Positions 18,946-28,305 of a DNA stretch of 64,000 nucleotides are shown piece after piece. The notes under the pieces are model-generated. The model was not told the DNA's origin and ran no database searches. It saw only the letters and a program-made list of their open reading frames with translations. Location: contig DASUHB010000028.1 in assembly GCA_036273715.1 (NCBI GenBank), positions 180,716 to 244,715 on the forward strand, read 5' to 3'. The DNA comes from Gemmatimonadaceae bacterium. GTDB lineage: Bacteria; Gemmatimonadota; Gemmatimonadetes; Gemmatimonadales; Gemmatimonadaceae. Numbering within the stretch: position 1 is the first letter of the stretch; each line of letters begins with the position of its first letter. Position numbers and translations under genes: made by a program.

Positions 18946-20138
18946 CGCAGGCTGCTGAACCATTGCGCGGTCTCGCGGAAGAAGGGGCGCGGATCGTCGC
19001 GGCGGAGAATTTCCTCCCGATCCGTTCCGCGTTTCATGGTGAGAAAGGCGCGAACGGCTGCCCACCGGCCGGGCGCGTTGGGGGGCAGCGAAAGCGCGGA
19101 GCGCGAGCGGCGCAGCCGCGCCACGAGGTGGTCGACGTCGCCCCAGAACCAACGACTGGCCACGCCTGTCCTGTACCCGGTGACCGGGGCCGGGCGCTTG
19201 CCTAACGCTGCGTCCATCAGCAGCGCCGGGAAATCGACTCCGGCATCGATGGCGAGCTGCAATGATCCCCAGAACCGGCCGTTGATTTCCATGAGGTACG
19301 GCGTGCCGGTGCGCTCGTCGATCTTGTACTCGACCATCGCGACGCCCCACCATCCGAACGCGTCGAGCAGCGCGCGCGACCGCTGCGCGAGCGCGGGGTC
19401 GGCCGCTACGCTCTCTCGATACACGCTCACGCCGCCCGCCGGCGGTTTCTCGCGAATGCGGCGGTGCGCGAACACGGCGAGCGTTTCGCCGTTCCAGACG
19501 AGCAGAAAAATTCCGATGCCCGGCCCGACAACGCGCCGCTGGACGAGCACCGGATAGGCGGCCGGATCCAGGTCCGCCGCGGCGGCTGCCACGTCCGCCG
19601 GCGACGCCGCGTGACGAACGAGCAACTTGATCCGGCGCCCGCCGTGTTCGGCAACCGACCGCGACGGTTTGAGCACGACCGGGTACTCGAGGCCTGATGC
19701 CATCGCGAGGAGCGCATCCCGGTCCGCGGCCGGTTGCTGCTGCGGAATCGCGATGCCGACGCTGGCCGCAGCCTCGAGGACGGCGGCCTTGTCCGCGATC
19801 CGGCGCACCACGCGCTCATCGGCGAACGGGAGCAGCACGTTAGGCAGGCGGCCCCGATCCGGCAGCGACGCCAGGAGCGCGGCGTCGCCGATCGGGATCA
19901 ATGCGCCGATGTTCCACCGCGCCACGAGCGCGCGAATGTCGCCGGCGAACCGCTGCGCATCCTCGAGCGGATCCGTCACGAGCGCCTCGGCTCGCGCGTA
20001 GCGCGACGCGCCGGCGAGCGAGCGCGGCCGCGCGGCACAGACGTACACCGGATAGCCGGCAGCGCCTAACGATCTGACGACGGCGAGGGCCGCGCGCTGA
20101 TCACCGTCCGTCACCAGCACGGCCGGCCGCGCCGTCAC
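18942..20138 (-). CDS. ATP-grasp carboxylate-amine ligase-like protein
   Basis: A 398-residue ATP-grasp protein with the layout of carbamoyl-phosphate-synthase-like ligases: pre-ATP-grasp Rossmann segment (VLVTDGDQRAALAVVRSL), ATP-binding strand YPVVLKPSRSV, and the metal-binding GVAMVEYKID / YLMEINGRFWGSL. Such proteins in EPS loci are thought to attach an amino acid or similar group to a sugar or carrier; the substrates here are unknown. Both ends are coupled by four-base ATGA overlaps with the deacetylase upstream and the glycosyltransferase downstream, so its job is probably tied to the polymer. Confidence 0.88.
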   Translation of the reverse strand: MTARPAVLVTDGDQRAALAVVRSLGAAGYPVYVCAARPRSLAGASRYARAEALVTDPLEDAQRFAGDIRALVARWNIGALIPIGDAALLASLPDRGRLPNVLLPFADERVVRRIADKAAVLEAAASVGIAIPQQQPAADRDALLAMASGLEYPVVLKPSRSVAEHGGRRIKLLVRHAASPADVAAAAADLDPAAYPVLVQRRVVGPGIGIFLLVWNGETLAVFAHRRIREKPPAGGVSVYRESVAADPALAQRSRALLDAFGWWGVAMVEYKIDERTGTPYLMEINGRFWGSLQLAIDAGVDFPALLMDAALGKRPAPVTGYRTGVASRWFWGDVDHLVARLRRSRSALSLPPNAPGRWAAVRAFLTMKRGTDREEILRRDDPRPFFRETAQWFSSLR

Positions 20139-21034
20139 GACACGACTCCGCTCACGCGCAGCCGGAACCCGGCGCGCGACACGCCCGCGGGCACATCCAT
20201 GCGCGGCATCGCGAATGGCCGGCGGCGGTCAGCCACCCAGCCGCCGGCGATGCATAAGGCCGCCTCGTAGCCCGCGGCTTCCGCGGCACGCTGTACCGCT
20301 TCCGTCTGCAGTCCGTACGGATACGTGAGCACCGGGAGCACGCCTTCGTACCGCGCGCGCAACCAGGCGAGCGAGTCGCGCAACTCGGCGTCGCGGGCCG
20401 CCGGATCGAGCGCGGCGAGGTTCGGGTGGCTCCACGTGTGGGAGCCGAGCGTGATGCCAGGCACGGCGGCCGCGCGCTCGAGCTCGCGTTCCGTGGCGCT
20501 GCGCGCGTACGCCGGGCCGGCCGACCCATCGCCGCGCCTGCCTAACGCGTGCAAAATCACGTCGCCCTGGCCGCGCCACTCGGTGAGCGCGCGGCGGCGC
20601 AGACCCGGGTCGAGAACACCGCCGGCGCCGAGGACGTCCCACCAGAACGGGCGGCCGCCTAACAAACCGGGCGGCACGAAAATCGTGGCCGGCATGCCGC
20701 GGCGCTCGAGCTCGGCCACGCCGGCCCGGACCGCGCCCGCGTACGCGTCGTCGAACGTGATGGCCGCGCGCGGCCGCCGCGAACGAGGCGCCGGTTCGGC
20801 GAGCGCATCGGCGAGGGGCACCACGTCGTGGCGCTGGGCGAGCACGTCGAGCTGCGCCGCGAAGTCCGACTGCGCCAGGTGCAGCGACGCATCCCCCGCC
20901 GCTCGTTCGCCCTCGGGCACGATCGCGTGATAGGCAAGGATGAGTGTGTCCGCGCGGTGCGAGGCCAGCGCGATGCGCGGCGCGCCACTCCACACGAGCC
21001 CGTGTTCGACCAACTGCTTCAGCCCGCGGCGCAC
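20135..21034 (-). CDS. Polysaccharide deacetylase (NodB fold)
   Basis: A 299-residue carbohydrate esterase 4-type protein. The NodB homology region is visible: LILAYHAI (start strand), AITFDDAY with the catalytic and metal Asp pair, and the His motif LGSHTWSHPNL. A later TYPYG motif supports the fold. It would remove N- or O-acetyl groups from a sugar polymer or precursor. There is no signal peptide, so it is probably cytoplasmic or modifies a lipid-linked precursor. It overlaps the ATP-grasp gene by ATGA and lies 79 bases after the polymerase-like gene. Confidence 0.9.
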   Translation of the reverse strand: MRRGLKQLVEHGLVWSGAPRIALASHRADTLILAYHAIVPEGERAAGDASLHLAQSDFAAQLDVLAQRHDVVPLADALAEPAPRSRRPRAAITFDDAYAGAVRAGVAELERRGMPATIFVPPGLLGGRPFWWDVLGAGGVLDPGLRRRALTEWRGQGDVILHALGRRGDGSAGPAYARSATERELERAAAVPGITLGSHTWSHPNLAALDPAARDAELRDSLAWLRARYEGVLPVLTYPYGLQTEAVQRAAEAAGYEAALCIAGGWVADRRRPFAMPRMDVPAGVSRAGFRLRVSGVVS

Positions 21035-21113
21035 GCGGCGGCTCGCGTCCGGTCAAGCGCGCGCGCCGATCGCCGGCGAGCGTCGTGCAACAACGGGGAG
21101 CACGCCGAGATGA

Positions 21114-22526
21114 TCAGGGCGCCGGCAGGGGGAACGGTGCCGGAGGCGCAGTTGGAGCGGCGGGCTGAGCGCCTAACCGGACGGGGCGCGCCATCGACAG
21201 CGCGGCCCACATGGCGTCCCGGCGCGTCCGCAGGAGCTTGTCGAGGCCGATGACCAACCCGAACAGAAAGTACAGGTACGTGAAATATTCGGCCGACACA
21301 AAGGTGCTGGCGATGATGAAGCCGATGAACGATCCAATGAGCATCTGCGAGACCGCCAGCTCGCGCGTCGTCACCCATGGACCGTATCGTCGCCCCGGAC
21401 GCACGTCCGCCAGCATCCGGAACGAGACGACGAAGAACGACACGAACACGATCAAGCCAGGGATGCCCAGCTCCGCGGCCGTCTCGAGAAACGAATTGTG
21501 GGCGACCGACCACTTGAACCCGTGTCCTTCCGCGGACAGCGAGCGGGCTAGATCCGATTCGCCTTCGGCGATCGGGAATGCTCTGAGGCCGACGCCGAAC
21601 ACCGGATGGTGCTCGACGTAGCCGAGTCCCCGCTCCCACACCGCCTTGCGTCCCACCGGGTCGGTCCAGTTGTAGTCGCCCTCGGGGTTGGCAATCGTGC
21701 TGATCTGCGTCCAGTACTTGTCGGACCCGAGCACGGCGATGAGCCCGACGCCGGCCACGGCGATCGACATGCGCACCTTCCGCGGAATCGCCTTGTACCG
21801 CAGCAAGATGTACGTCATCGTCGCCACGAACGCGATGAATCCGCCGCGCGACCCGCTCTTCACGATAGCGAGGAGAATGAAGCCGAGCGTGATGAGTCCC
21901 AGCAACCGCAATCGCCGCGCATTTCCGGCGCGCATCAAGTAGAGCGCGAATGGAATCGTCACCACCATCACGAGCGCGAAGTCGTTGGCGTCGTAGTACA
22001 CCAAATTGCCTAACCGGCCGTCCTGCCCAACACTGAAGAACAGGTTGACGATGGTCGCAAAGAACAGTGCGCCGTACAGGTTGATCTTGGCCAACCATTC
22101 GATGTCGCGCATGCTCCGGACGCTGGCCGCGACGAGGCACATGAGCACCACGTTCTCGGACTGGCTCTTCAGGGCAAAGCTCAAACTTCGCGCCGGCCAC
22201 AAGCTGCTCGGCACTCCGATGAGCATGATCGCGTACAGGATCACCGTGAGCCACAAGAGCCGCGAGCGAATGAGCTTGACGCTCCGCAGCCGGTGGCGCG
22301 ACGTGACGAAAAACACCAGCGCCAGACCCGCGGCCAGCAGCGGAAGTTGGATCTTTCCGAGGACCGGCAGGACGTCCTGGAGGCGCCAGATGTATGCAAA
22401 CAGCATCCACCCGATCGCCTTGAGCAGCCGATCCGGCGGCGGCTCCTGCCATGGCACCGCAGCCGGAGCGTATGCAACCGGCGGAATCGGCGGAGGGTAT
22501 GGAGGAACGGTTTGCGGATGCGCCAT
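21114..22526 (-). CDS. O-antigen ligase / Wzy-like polymerase
   Basis: Integral membrane protein of 470 residues with about ten or more hydrophobic segments. A large periplasmic loop before the last helices carries GYVEHHPVFGVGLRAF and AHNSFLETAAELGIPGL, the Wzy_C hallmark with the functional His. The N-terminal 35 residues and the C-terminus are proline-rich (PPYPPPIPP; PTAPPAPFPLPAP). It would polymerise EPS repeat units or ligate chains at the periplasmic face. First gene of the five-gene minus-strand run to the PHP gene. A Wzx flippase, expected as partner, is not in the window. Confidence 0.9.
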   Translation of the reverse strand: MAHPQTVPPYPPPIPPVAYAPAAVPWQEPPPDRLLKAIGWMLFAYIWRLQDVLPVLGKIQLPLLAAGLALVFFVTSRHRLRSVKLIRSRLLWLTVILYAIMLIGVPSSLWPARSLSFALKSQSENVVLMCLVAASVRSMRDIEWLAKINLYGALFFATIVNLFFSVGQDGRLGNLVYYDANDFALVMVVTIPFALYLMRAGNARRLRLLGLITLGFILLAIVKSGSRGGFIAFVATMTYILLRYKAIPRKVRMSIAVAGVGLIAVLGSDKYWTQISTIANPEGDYNWTDPVGRKAVWERGLGYVEHHPVFGVGLRAFPIAEGESDLARSLSAEGHGFKWSVAHNSFLETAAELGIPGLIVFVSFFVVSFRMLADVRPGRRYGPWVTTRELAVSQMLIGSFIGFIIASTFVSAEYFTYLYFLFGLVIGLDKLLRTRRDAMWAALSMARPVRLGAQPAAPTAPPAPFPLPAP

Positions 22527-22691
22527 TGACGGAGAGGCTACCTGGATCGAACGAGGGCCTGGAGACCATCGAAGGCAGTGCTAATACAGTGCCATTCTAA
22601 CCGTGGCGTTGACACTGGCAAACAGGCTGATTGTAGTCTCGGGACCACACTTTCGAGCCCCCACGTAGGTCTCGCCGCCGCGCCCTCAACG

Positions 22692-22729
22692 AAAAGTCGC
22701 CGCATTCAGAGGTGAACGCGGCGACTTTT
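22692..22729 (-). terminator. Rho-independent terminator after the Big2/glycosidase-like gene
   Basis: Twelve-bp perfect arms (AAAAGTCGCCGC at 22692-22703, GCGGCGACTTTT at 22718-22729) enclose a 14-base loop in which TTCA/TGAA can also pair. The A/T ends give a U-tract on either strand, so it can work in both directions. It separates the 22757-24718 gene from the polymerase gene, which is also on the minus strand. Confidence 0.88.
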
Positions 22730-22756
22730 CTTTGTGCGGTTTTGAAGAGAGCCCGG

Positions 22757-24718
22757 CTATTCGACCCTGCTCTTCTTGATCAGAATCGCCGCCTCGGAGT
22801 TGCGAAGCTTGATGCTCGTCACCGCGGAGCCGACGGTGCCATCGGCGTGCAGCGGCAGCCAAGTCTCGCCGGCAGGAAGCGGAAACGTGACTGCACTGGC
22901 ATCGGTGTACACCTGCGTGCCATACCCGGATTGGTGCCGGACCAGGATCAAGGCGCGGTCGAAGTCGCGGCTGTAGAGCGTGTAGCCCTGCCCGACCGGG
23001 TCCGTCCCGCGCGTCACGATGGTGCGCGATCCGGTCGGATGACCGATGTCGGCTTCTTGCGCGCGCGTCCAGATCTGTGAGTACGGCAGGTTCCACATGT
23101 TCTCGAGCTGTATAGCCATCAGGTTCGGCGTTGTCGGAACGACCATGTAATAGCTCGCGAGCTCCCACAGCTTGAGTCGCTGCGTGGTGGTGAGGGAGTT
23201 CCCGGGCGGAACGGTGCTCGAGTAGCTCGCTTCTTCGCCGCTCGACAAGGTGCTCACGAAGTCCACGAAGACGCCGTGAGACAGCAGAGTCTCACACCAC
23301 TGCCAGCGCGCGTACATGTTCGAGGAAAGCGGCATGTTCATCTTTTCCAGGTGCACTGCGCCGGCTGCCTCGGCGTCGGCGAGGTCGAGCGGGGTGGTGT
23401 ACTGCGACGTATTGAGCATCAACATCTTCGAGCCGAAGGCCTGCTTGATCGCCGCAAGCAGCGAGGTGTGCGCGGTTTGATAGCTTGCGCTCACGGCGTA
23501 CTCTTGCGAGTTCGCGATCTGCGGCATGAAATCGCCTGACGACTCGACATCGAGGAAGACGCCGTCGTGGCCGTTCGCGAGGCGGGTAAGCCGATCGATC
23601 TGATAGGCGCGCATGCCGGGATCGGCCGGGTTGATGGGCCACTTGTGGGTTCCCCATCTGAAGATGACCAGGCGGTGCGCCGAGTCCGCCGGTGCGTTAG
23701 GCACATGCAGAAAGCCTGCTTCGATGTTGTACTGCGGGTGCGACGCGTACCACTGCTTCATGTCGAGGTAGAACTGCGTCGCCGTGCCGGATGCGCTACC
23801 GTCGATCTCGGTGGCCCACTCGAGCGCGTACGGCAGCTGACGCACAGTGGGGTTCGCCGCATGCCACGCGGTGCCGTCGCCAGACATGGCGAGATCGTAG
23901 TGGGCGCCCGCCCACAAGTGCTCGGAGGGTGTCCAGCCATAGTAAAAGTCCGTCATCATGGTCGTGATGTGACGCCAGTGCGGCGAGACGGCACTGTAGT
24001 CGTCGTACAACGAGGCCAGCGACGGCGGCGGCGTCACCGGGGGCGGCGGGGGCGGCGGGGGTGACGACGGCGGTGCCGTCGAGTTAGGCGTCACCGTCAC
24101 GGTCGACGTCGAGTGACCACTGCCGGCGGTGGCTGTGATGACCGCGGATCCGGGGTTGCCGCCCGTCACTTCTCCCGAGGTCGAGACGCTCGCGATCGAC
24201 GGATTGTTCGACGTCCACGTGACCTGCGCCGTGGTGACGACGTTGCCCGACGCATCCTTTACCGTGGCAAAGATCTGCGCGGCTCCCTCCACCGGGACGC
24301 TCACCGTGGATGGATTCAGCGTGATGAAGAGCGGCGGCGGCGGCGCAGACGATACCGAGACGACCGAATAGGCGCTCGTTTGGCCCGAGGCCGCAATGAT
24401 GTGCGCCGTCCCAACCTTGCGCGCCGTGACGTTGCCGGTGGTGTCTACGACGGCGATCGTCGTGTCGGACGAGGACCATTTCACGGGTTGTCCCGAGAGG
24501 TCTCGACCGGCGCCGTCCTGCAGCTCGACTTGCAACGCCACGTCCTTGCCGGGAGCGATCTGCGCAGCGCCGGGCGTGATGAGCACCCATTTGACGGGTG
24601 ACGGTCCCGGTGTCTGCGGAACGTCGACGAGTGCCGAATTGTCGACGCACGACGCGAGCGCGAGGGCGACGGCCATCGGCGCGCACGCGCGGATGCACCG
24701 ACGATGCGATGACACCAC
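22757..24718 (-). CDS. Secreted lipoprotein: two Big2-like domains plus putative glycoside hydrolase
   Basis: A 653-residue surface lipoprotein. The signal peptide ends in a lipobox (ALALASC, Cys24). Two bacterial Ig-like (Big2) domains cover about residues 45-205 (ISLIGEVTGG-type ends: SGEVTGGNPGSAVITA), followed by a polyproline linker (about 215-235). The C-terminal 420 residues look like a TIM-barrel glycosidase (PALEWATEIDG-like strand, DGVFLDVESSGDF, KMLMLNTSQYTTP, GAVHLEKMN), perhaps one of the hypothetical glycosidase families such as GHL15; I cannot assign it firmly. Catalytic residues might be the Asp/Glu in FLDVESSGD. A paralogue lies at 30889-32313. It probably trims or binds the EPS at the cell surface. 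Confidence 0.8.
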   Translation of the reverse strand: MVSSHRRCIRACAPMAVALALASCVDNSALVDVPQTPGPSPVKWVLITPGAAQIAPGKDVALQVELQDGAGRDLSGQPVKWSSSDTTIAVVDTTGNVTARKVGTAHIIAASGQTSAYSVVSVSSAPPPPLFITLNPSTVSVPVEGAAQIFATVKDASGNVVTTAQVTWTSNNPSIASVSTSGEVTGGNPGSAVITATAGSGHSTSTVTVTPNSTAPPSSPPPPPPPPVTPPPSLASLYDDYSAVSPHWRHITTMMTDFYYGWTPSEHLWAGAHYDLAMSGDGTAWHAANPTVRQLPYALEWATEIDGSASGTATQFYLDMKQWYASHPQYNIEAGFLHVPNAPADSAHRLVIFRWGTHKWPINPADPGMRAYQIDRLTRLANGHDGVFLDVESSGDFMPQIANSQEYAVSASYQTAHTSLLAAIKQAFGSKMLMLNTSQYTTPLDLADAEAAGAVHLEKMNMPLSSNMYARWQWCETLLSHGVFVDFVSTLSSGEEASYSSTVPPGNSLTTTQRLKLWELASYYMVVPTTPNLMAIQLENMWNLPYSQIWTRAQEADIGHPTGSRTIVTRGTDPVGQGYTLYSRDFDRALILVRHQSGYGTQVYTDASAVTFPLPAGETWLPLHADGTVGSAVTSIKLRNSEAAILIKKSRVE

Positions 24719-24869
24719 TGCTCCTCCGAATGTGTGAATTGCTCACTTCGGACGAGTCACTTGAAGGCGTCGTTTCCGCCGCACGCGGCGCGTGCGACGA
24801 TCGCTCGCATGTTGTGAGATTCCTAACGCAGCACTCGGTCCAATCGTCTGACCGATGCAACGTAGCGCA

Positions 24870-24977
24870 TCAATGACGCCGCGCGACTGATCGAGCGGCC
24901 AGTTCGATCTCCTGCGGGCGCATCGCGATGCCTCGGCCGCGCCACTGCTCGCGCAGCGCGGCGCGGCCCGCGGTCAC
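24870..24977 (-). CDS. Possible 35-residue protein coupled to the DegT gene
   Basis: A GTG at 24977 overlaps the stop of the DegT gene in the same GTGA pattern used elsewhere in this cluster, and the frame runs 35 codons to a TGA at 24870. The codons are GC-rich at third positions like the neighbours; the peptide is rich in Arg, Ala and Glu (LREQWRGRGIAMRPQ). I do not recognise it. It may be a small protein, the remnant of a lost gene, or chance. Confidence 0.3.
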   Translation of the reverse strand: MTAGRAALREQWRGRGIAMRPQEIELAARSVARRH

Positions 24978-26212
24978 GCTTTTCGTCCGCGCCGCCAGGG
25001 CGGACCGCCCGCGCTTGCCGCGGCCTCGCTGAGCACGGGTGCGAGCACCTTCATCGGCACCCTCAGCCAGTCGATCATGGCTTCGAGATCGCCGCGGGTG
25101 ACGCGGCTGTGCGTGGGCAGCGTGAACAAGGTGCGGCGAAGCTCCTCGGCGCCGGGGAGATCCGGGCCCGGCTCGAGGCAGCGCTGGGCTTCGGGTTCCT
25201 GGCGCAGGGTGCGCGGGTATCCGCGCAGAACGCCGAGCTCCGGGCGCTCGACGCGCGCGCCGGTGTCGGTGACCGGGAATCGGAGCATCCCGCTGACGGC
25301 GCCGGGTATCGTGCGGATCGCTTCGATGTCACCGCCTTCGTCGGCGGCAATGGCGAGGGCAGCGGCGTTGCGTTGTCGGGCCGCGACTTCGGCCGGCGCG
25401 GCGCGCATGGCGCGGGCGACGAGCGCCGCCGCGGCGGCGGAGAGCGACCGGGGGCGATGCGCCGGCCGGTACACCGTCTCGCCTAGCTTGAGCGACGGGA
25501 TGGCCGCCGGGATGCCGTAGAGCGACGGGCGGCCGAGCGCCCACTGGGCGGTAGCGGCGGCGAGGTCGCTCCAACCGCGCCCGGGCTTGCCTAACGCAGC
25601 GAGCTCGGTCGCAAAGGCGGCGTCGTGCACCGCGTCGTGGACGAGCAGCGCGCCGCCGTGGCCGCCCGTGGTGCCCTTGCCGCGGCCGAAGCTCAATACC
25701 GAGAGCGCGCCGCAAGTGCCTAACGGACGGCCGTGCAGCGTTCCGCCGGCTGCTTGCGCGGCGTCTTCGATGACCGCCGCGCCGTGCGGCGCGGCGAGCG
25801 CCCGGACCGCCGGGACGTCGGCCGGAAAGCCGTACAGGTGGGCGACGACGACCGCGCGCGCCCCGCGGCCTAACGCAGCAGCGACCGAGTCGAGATCCGG
25901 GCCGAGCGTGCGCGGATCGAGGTCGTACAGGTGCACGCGCACGCGGGCGAACCGAGCCGCCGCGGCGAGGTCGACACAGGCGTAGGCCGGCATCGCGACG
26001 AGCCCGCGCGCGCCGACCGCGATGCGCAGCGCGAGCACCAACGCCGAGGTTCCGCTGTCCGTGAGCGCCACCTGCGGCGTGCCGAACGTCTCGCGCACCA
26101 GGGACGCCGCGGCAAGCACCCGACCGGTGCGGCGCACCAGCGCCGGCCACACTGCCGCCGCGAGGGAGGACGCCGCGAGCGGTGACGACACGGGCAACTG
26201 ACGCCGGATCAC
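24974..26212 (-). CDS. DegT/DnrJ/EryC1/StrS-family PLP aminotransferase
   Basis: A 412-residue PLP enzyme of the sugar-aminotransferase fold: DSGTSALVLAL (phosphate-binding loop), VVVAHLYGFP, VIEDAAQAAGG (Asp binding the pyridine nitrogen) and the Schiff-base lysine in SFGRGKGTTGG. Family members make amino-sugars on nucleotide donors. It has an Ala-rich composition, and the usual active-site spacing is kept. GTG 26212 overlaps the upstream stop (GTGA); the longer frame would overlap the FemAB gene by 82 bases. It may supply an amino sugar for the EPS, which would fit the FemAB and deacetylase neighbours. Confidence 0.88.
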   Translation of the reverse strand: MIRRQLPVSSPLAASSLAAAVWPALVRRTGRVLAAASLVRETFGTPQVALTDSGTSALVLALRIAVGARGLVAMPAYACVDLAAAARFARVRVHLYDLDPRTLGPDLDSVAAALGRGARAVVVAHLYGFPADVPAVRALAAPHGAAVIEDAAQAAGGTLHGRPLGTCGALSVLSFGRGKGTTGGHGGALLVHDAVHDAAFATELAALGKPGRGWSDLAAATAQWALGRPSLYGIPAAIPSLKLGETVYRPAHRPRSLSAAAAALVARAMRAAPAEVAARQRNAAALAIAADEGGDIEAIRTIPGAVSGMLRFPVTDTGARVERPELGVLRGYPRTLRQEPEAQRCLEPGPDLPGAEELRRTLFTLPTHSRVTRGDLEAMIDWLRVPMKVLAPVLSEAAASAGGPPWRRGRKA

Positions 26213-27297
26213 GGAATCAGTCGCGCGATGCGCGGGCCGAGGGCCGTCGCGACAGGCGTCGGCAAATGCTTCCACACGCGCGGTCCCCACGAGTAGCCGG
26301 GATCATCGGGCGATGGCGTCTTGGCCACGGCGCCACTCGTGCGCGTGTACCACCACAGCGTCTCGTCGCGCGTTCCCCACTGGCGCTTGAAGCGGTGCGT
26401 ACCCGATTCCGGCGAGCAGCGACCGAAGTTGAACACCGACGCGCCGTCGTCGGTGGCTCGCTCCATGAAGCTCCAGTAGAGCAGCATGTTCGGCGAGACG
26501 CGGTTGTGCGCGCTGAGCGACGACGCCCACGTCATCTCGAGCTCGTTGCCCCAGCGGAACGCGCAGCCCGCGGCGACGGGATGATTCGAGAGATACGCGC
26601 ACGCGAACCATACGTCGCTGCCGAATTGGTCGGCGATCGCCTCGAACAGGCGGCGCGGCTGGGTGGGCGTGCCTAACTCGCGCATGTGGCGGGCGAACAC
26701 CGCGAAGAAGGGCGCGCATTGCTCGGGACCGAAGGACACGGTGACGCCTTCCTTCTGCGGCCGACGCACCTGGCTACGAACCTTTGCCGGCAGTGTGGTC
26801 CAGAGCGCGGCGGACCCCGATGGCAGATCGAGCAGCACCGTGATTTTCCGGTGCGAGACCGGCATGTCGAGCGGCAGCGCGCGCCGGCTGCGCAGCTCGA
26901 GCAGCGAAACGCTGCCCTGCCGCGCGATCTCCTCGGCGCGCACGGCAAGCGCGCGGACCGCCTCGTCGCTGCCTAACGGACCACCATAGTTGAGGAACGG
27001 CATCGAGACCAGGTAATGCCCGAACAGGCGGCTGCGGACGCGCACCAGCGGCAGCACGCCGGCGATGCGCGATGCCGCGTCTCGCGCCGCGAGATAGATG
27101 CACTCGTGGCCGAACACGCGCTCAATGACCGTCTTCCATCCATGGAGGTGAAAATGCGTCCAGCCATCGGCCGTCCTGACGAACGCGTCCCACTCGTTCG
27201 CCGGCCCCGTAAACGCGTCGACGACGATGCTCAGTCGGCCAGATTCGAGACCCTGGCGTTCAACGGCCGTATCGCGGGAGTCGGCAGCTTCAGGCAT
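26209..27297 (-). CDS. FemAB/GNAT-type acyltransferase, XrtA-system-like
   Basis: A 362-residue protein with a duplicated acetyltransferase fold, resembling the FemAB-family proteins that accompany XrtA/PEP-CTERM EPS loci: WDAFVRTADGWTHFHLHGW near the start, MPFLNYGGPLGSD, and in the second half GCAFRWGNELEMTWASS and MLLYWSFMERA, ending with FNFGRCSPESGTHRFKRQWG. It would transfer an aminoacyl or acyl group. The start is uncertain: ATG 27297 overlaps the deacetylase by 67 bases, and no nearer ATG, GTG or TTG was found. It is followed by the DegT gene with a GTGA overlap. Confidence 0.85.
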   Translation of the reverse strand: MPEAADSRDTAVERQGLESGRLSIVVDAFTGPANEWDAFVRTADGWTHFHLHGWKTVIERVFGHECIYLAARDAASRIAGVLPLVRVRSRLFGHYLVSMPFLNYGGPLGSDEAVRALAVRAEEIARQGSVSLLELRSRRALPLDMPVSHRKITVLLDLPSGSAALWTTLPAKVRSQVRRPQKEGVTVSFGPEQCAPFFAVFARHMRELGTPTQPRRLFEAIADQFGSDVWFACAYLSNHPVAAGCAFRWGNELEMTWASSLSAHNRVSPNMLLYWSFMERATDDGASVFNFGRCSPESGTHRFKRQWGTRDETLWWYTRTSGAVAKTPSPDDPGYSWGPRVWKHLPTPVATALGPRIARLIP

Positions 27298-28127
27298 CGC
27301 GCCGCCGTCGTGAAGCGAAATTCGGCGAGCAGCTGCTCCATGCGCGGACGCGTGCGCGCGAGTCCACCGTAGTGACGCGCTTTGGTAATCCATCCAACGG
27401 GGAGACGCGGCTGGTCAGGATCGAGCTCCCAGGGATGCAGGTAGAACGTGGCCGGAACGCCGGTGTACGTGTGCTCACGGAAACAGCGGCGAATGACGCT
27501 GAACGGGAGATGCCGAAGATACGCGCCGCCGGCAGCCGGAATGCGCGCGCCGCGCCACGTCGTCGTGGCCAGCGGCAGCTCGCACAATGTTCCCGACGCG
27601 CGATGCACCTTGTGCGGCACGACCGGCGCCGCACGATAGCCGTATCCTGGACGGCGAATGGGAAACAAACTCGAATCGTAGCGGAATCCCTCTTCGAGTA
27701 AGACGTCGAACGCCCACTCGCAACCGGGGCGAATCGAAAAGTTGGGCGCACGGAATCCCCAGACGGTGGTACCACACACATCTTCGAGCACCGCTTTGGA
27801 TGCACGCACATCTTGCCGAAATTCTTCGGGCGCCAACGAGTCGACGCGGCGATGCCAGTATCCATGCGACGCGATCTCGTGCCCGGCTTGCGCAATGCGA
27901 CGCACCAGCCGTGGATTGTGATCGGCGACCCATCCGAGCGTGAAGAACGTGCCGGTTGCGCCATGTCGCGCGAGCAGATCGAGCAGCAGGTCGATACTCG
28001 AATCGATGCGACTCGGGTAGCTGCTCCAGTCTTTTCGCGAGACAATGCTCTCAAAGGCACCGACGTGAAAATACTCCTCGACGTCTACTGTAAAGATATG
28101 TTCCACGGCAGCGGACACAGTGCTCAT
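27231..28127 (-). CDS. Polysaccharide deacetylase with DUF3473 C-terminus (XrtA-type)
   Basis: A 298-residue NodB-fold deacetylase. It begins HIFTVDVEEYFHVGAFE, the characteristic opening of XrtA/PEP-CTERM-associated deacetylases. GTFFTLGW, the His motif EIASHGYWHRRV, and the late FRAPNFSI and FYLHPWELDPDQPRL belong to the NodB/DUF3473 layout. It is cytoplasmic by sequence. ATG 28127 is favoured because the conserved domain begins within ten residues. It is the first gene of a three-gene minus-strand run (deacetylase-FemAB-DegT). Confidence 0.9.
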   Translation of the reverse strand: MSTVSAAVEHIFTVDVEEYFHVGAFESIVSRKDWSSYPSRIDSSIDLLLDLLARHGATGTFFTLGWVADHNPRLVRRIAQAGHEIASHGYWHRRVDSLAPEEFRQDVRASKAVLEDVCGTTVWGFRAPNFSIRPGCEWAFDVLLEEGFRYDSSLFPIRRPGYGYRAAPVVPHKVHRASGTLCELPLATTTWRGARIPAAGGAYLRHLPFSVIRRCFREHTYTGVPATFYLHPWELDPDQPRLPVGWITKARHYGGLARTRPRMEQLLAEFRFTTAARCLKLPTPAIRPLNARVSNLAD

Positions 28128-28305
28128 GGCTCGACGAATCGGACGGTGAGGCGGATGTGTTGCTCCATGGCAAGCGGCGGACGTCTGCAGGTAGGGTGCC
28201 AAGTCGGGCCCAACGTCGATCCGCAAACAGCGCGGAACATCGGCGAAAGGTGAGCGCTCGAAATCCGAGATCTCAAATGCGCCGAACGAATTTCACACAA
28301 CGACT

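Noticed and set aside
24015..24080. G-rich run that could look like a repeat or structural element
   Set aside because: It is explained by the polyproline linker of the Big2/glycosidase-like protein read on the minus strand.
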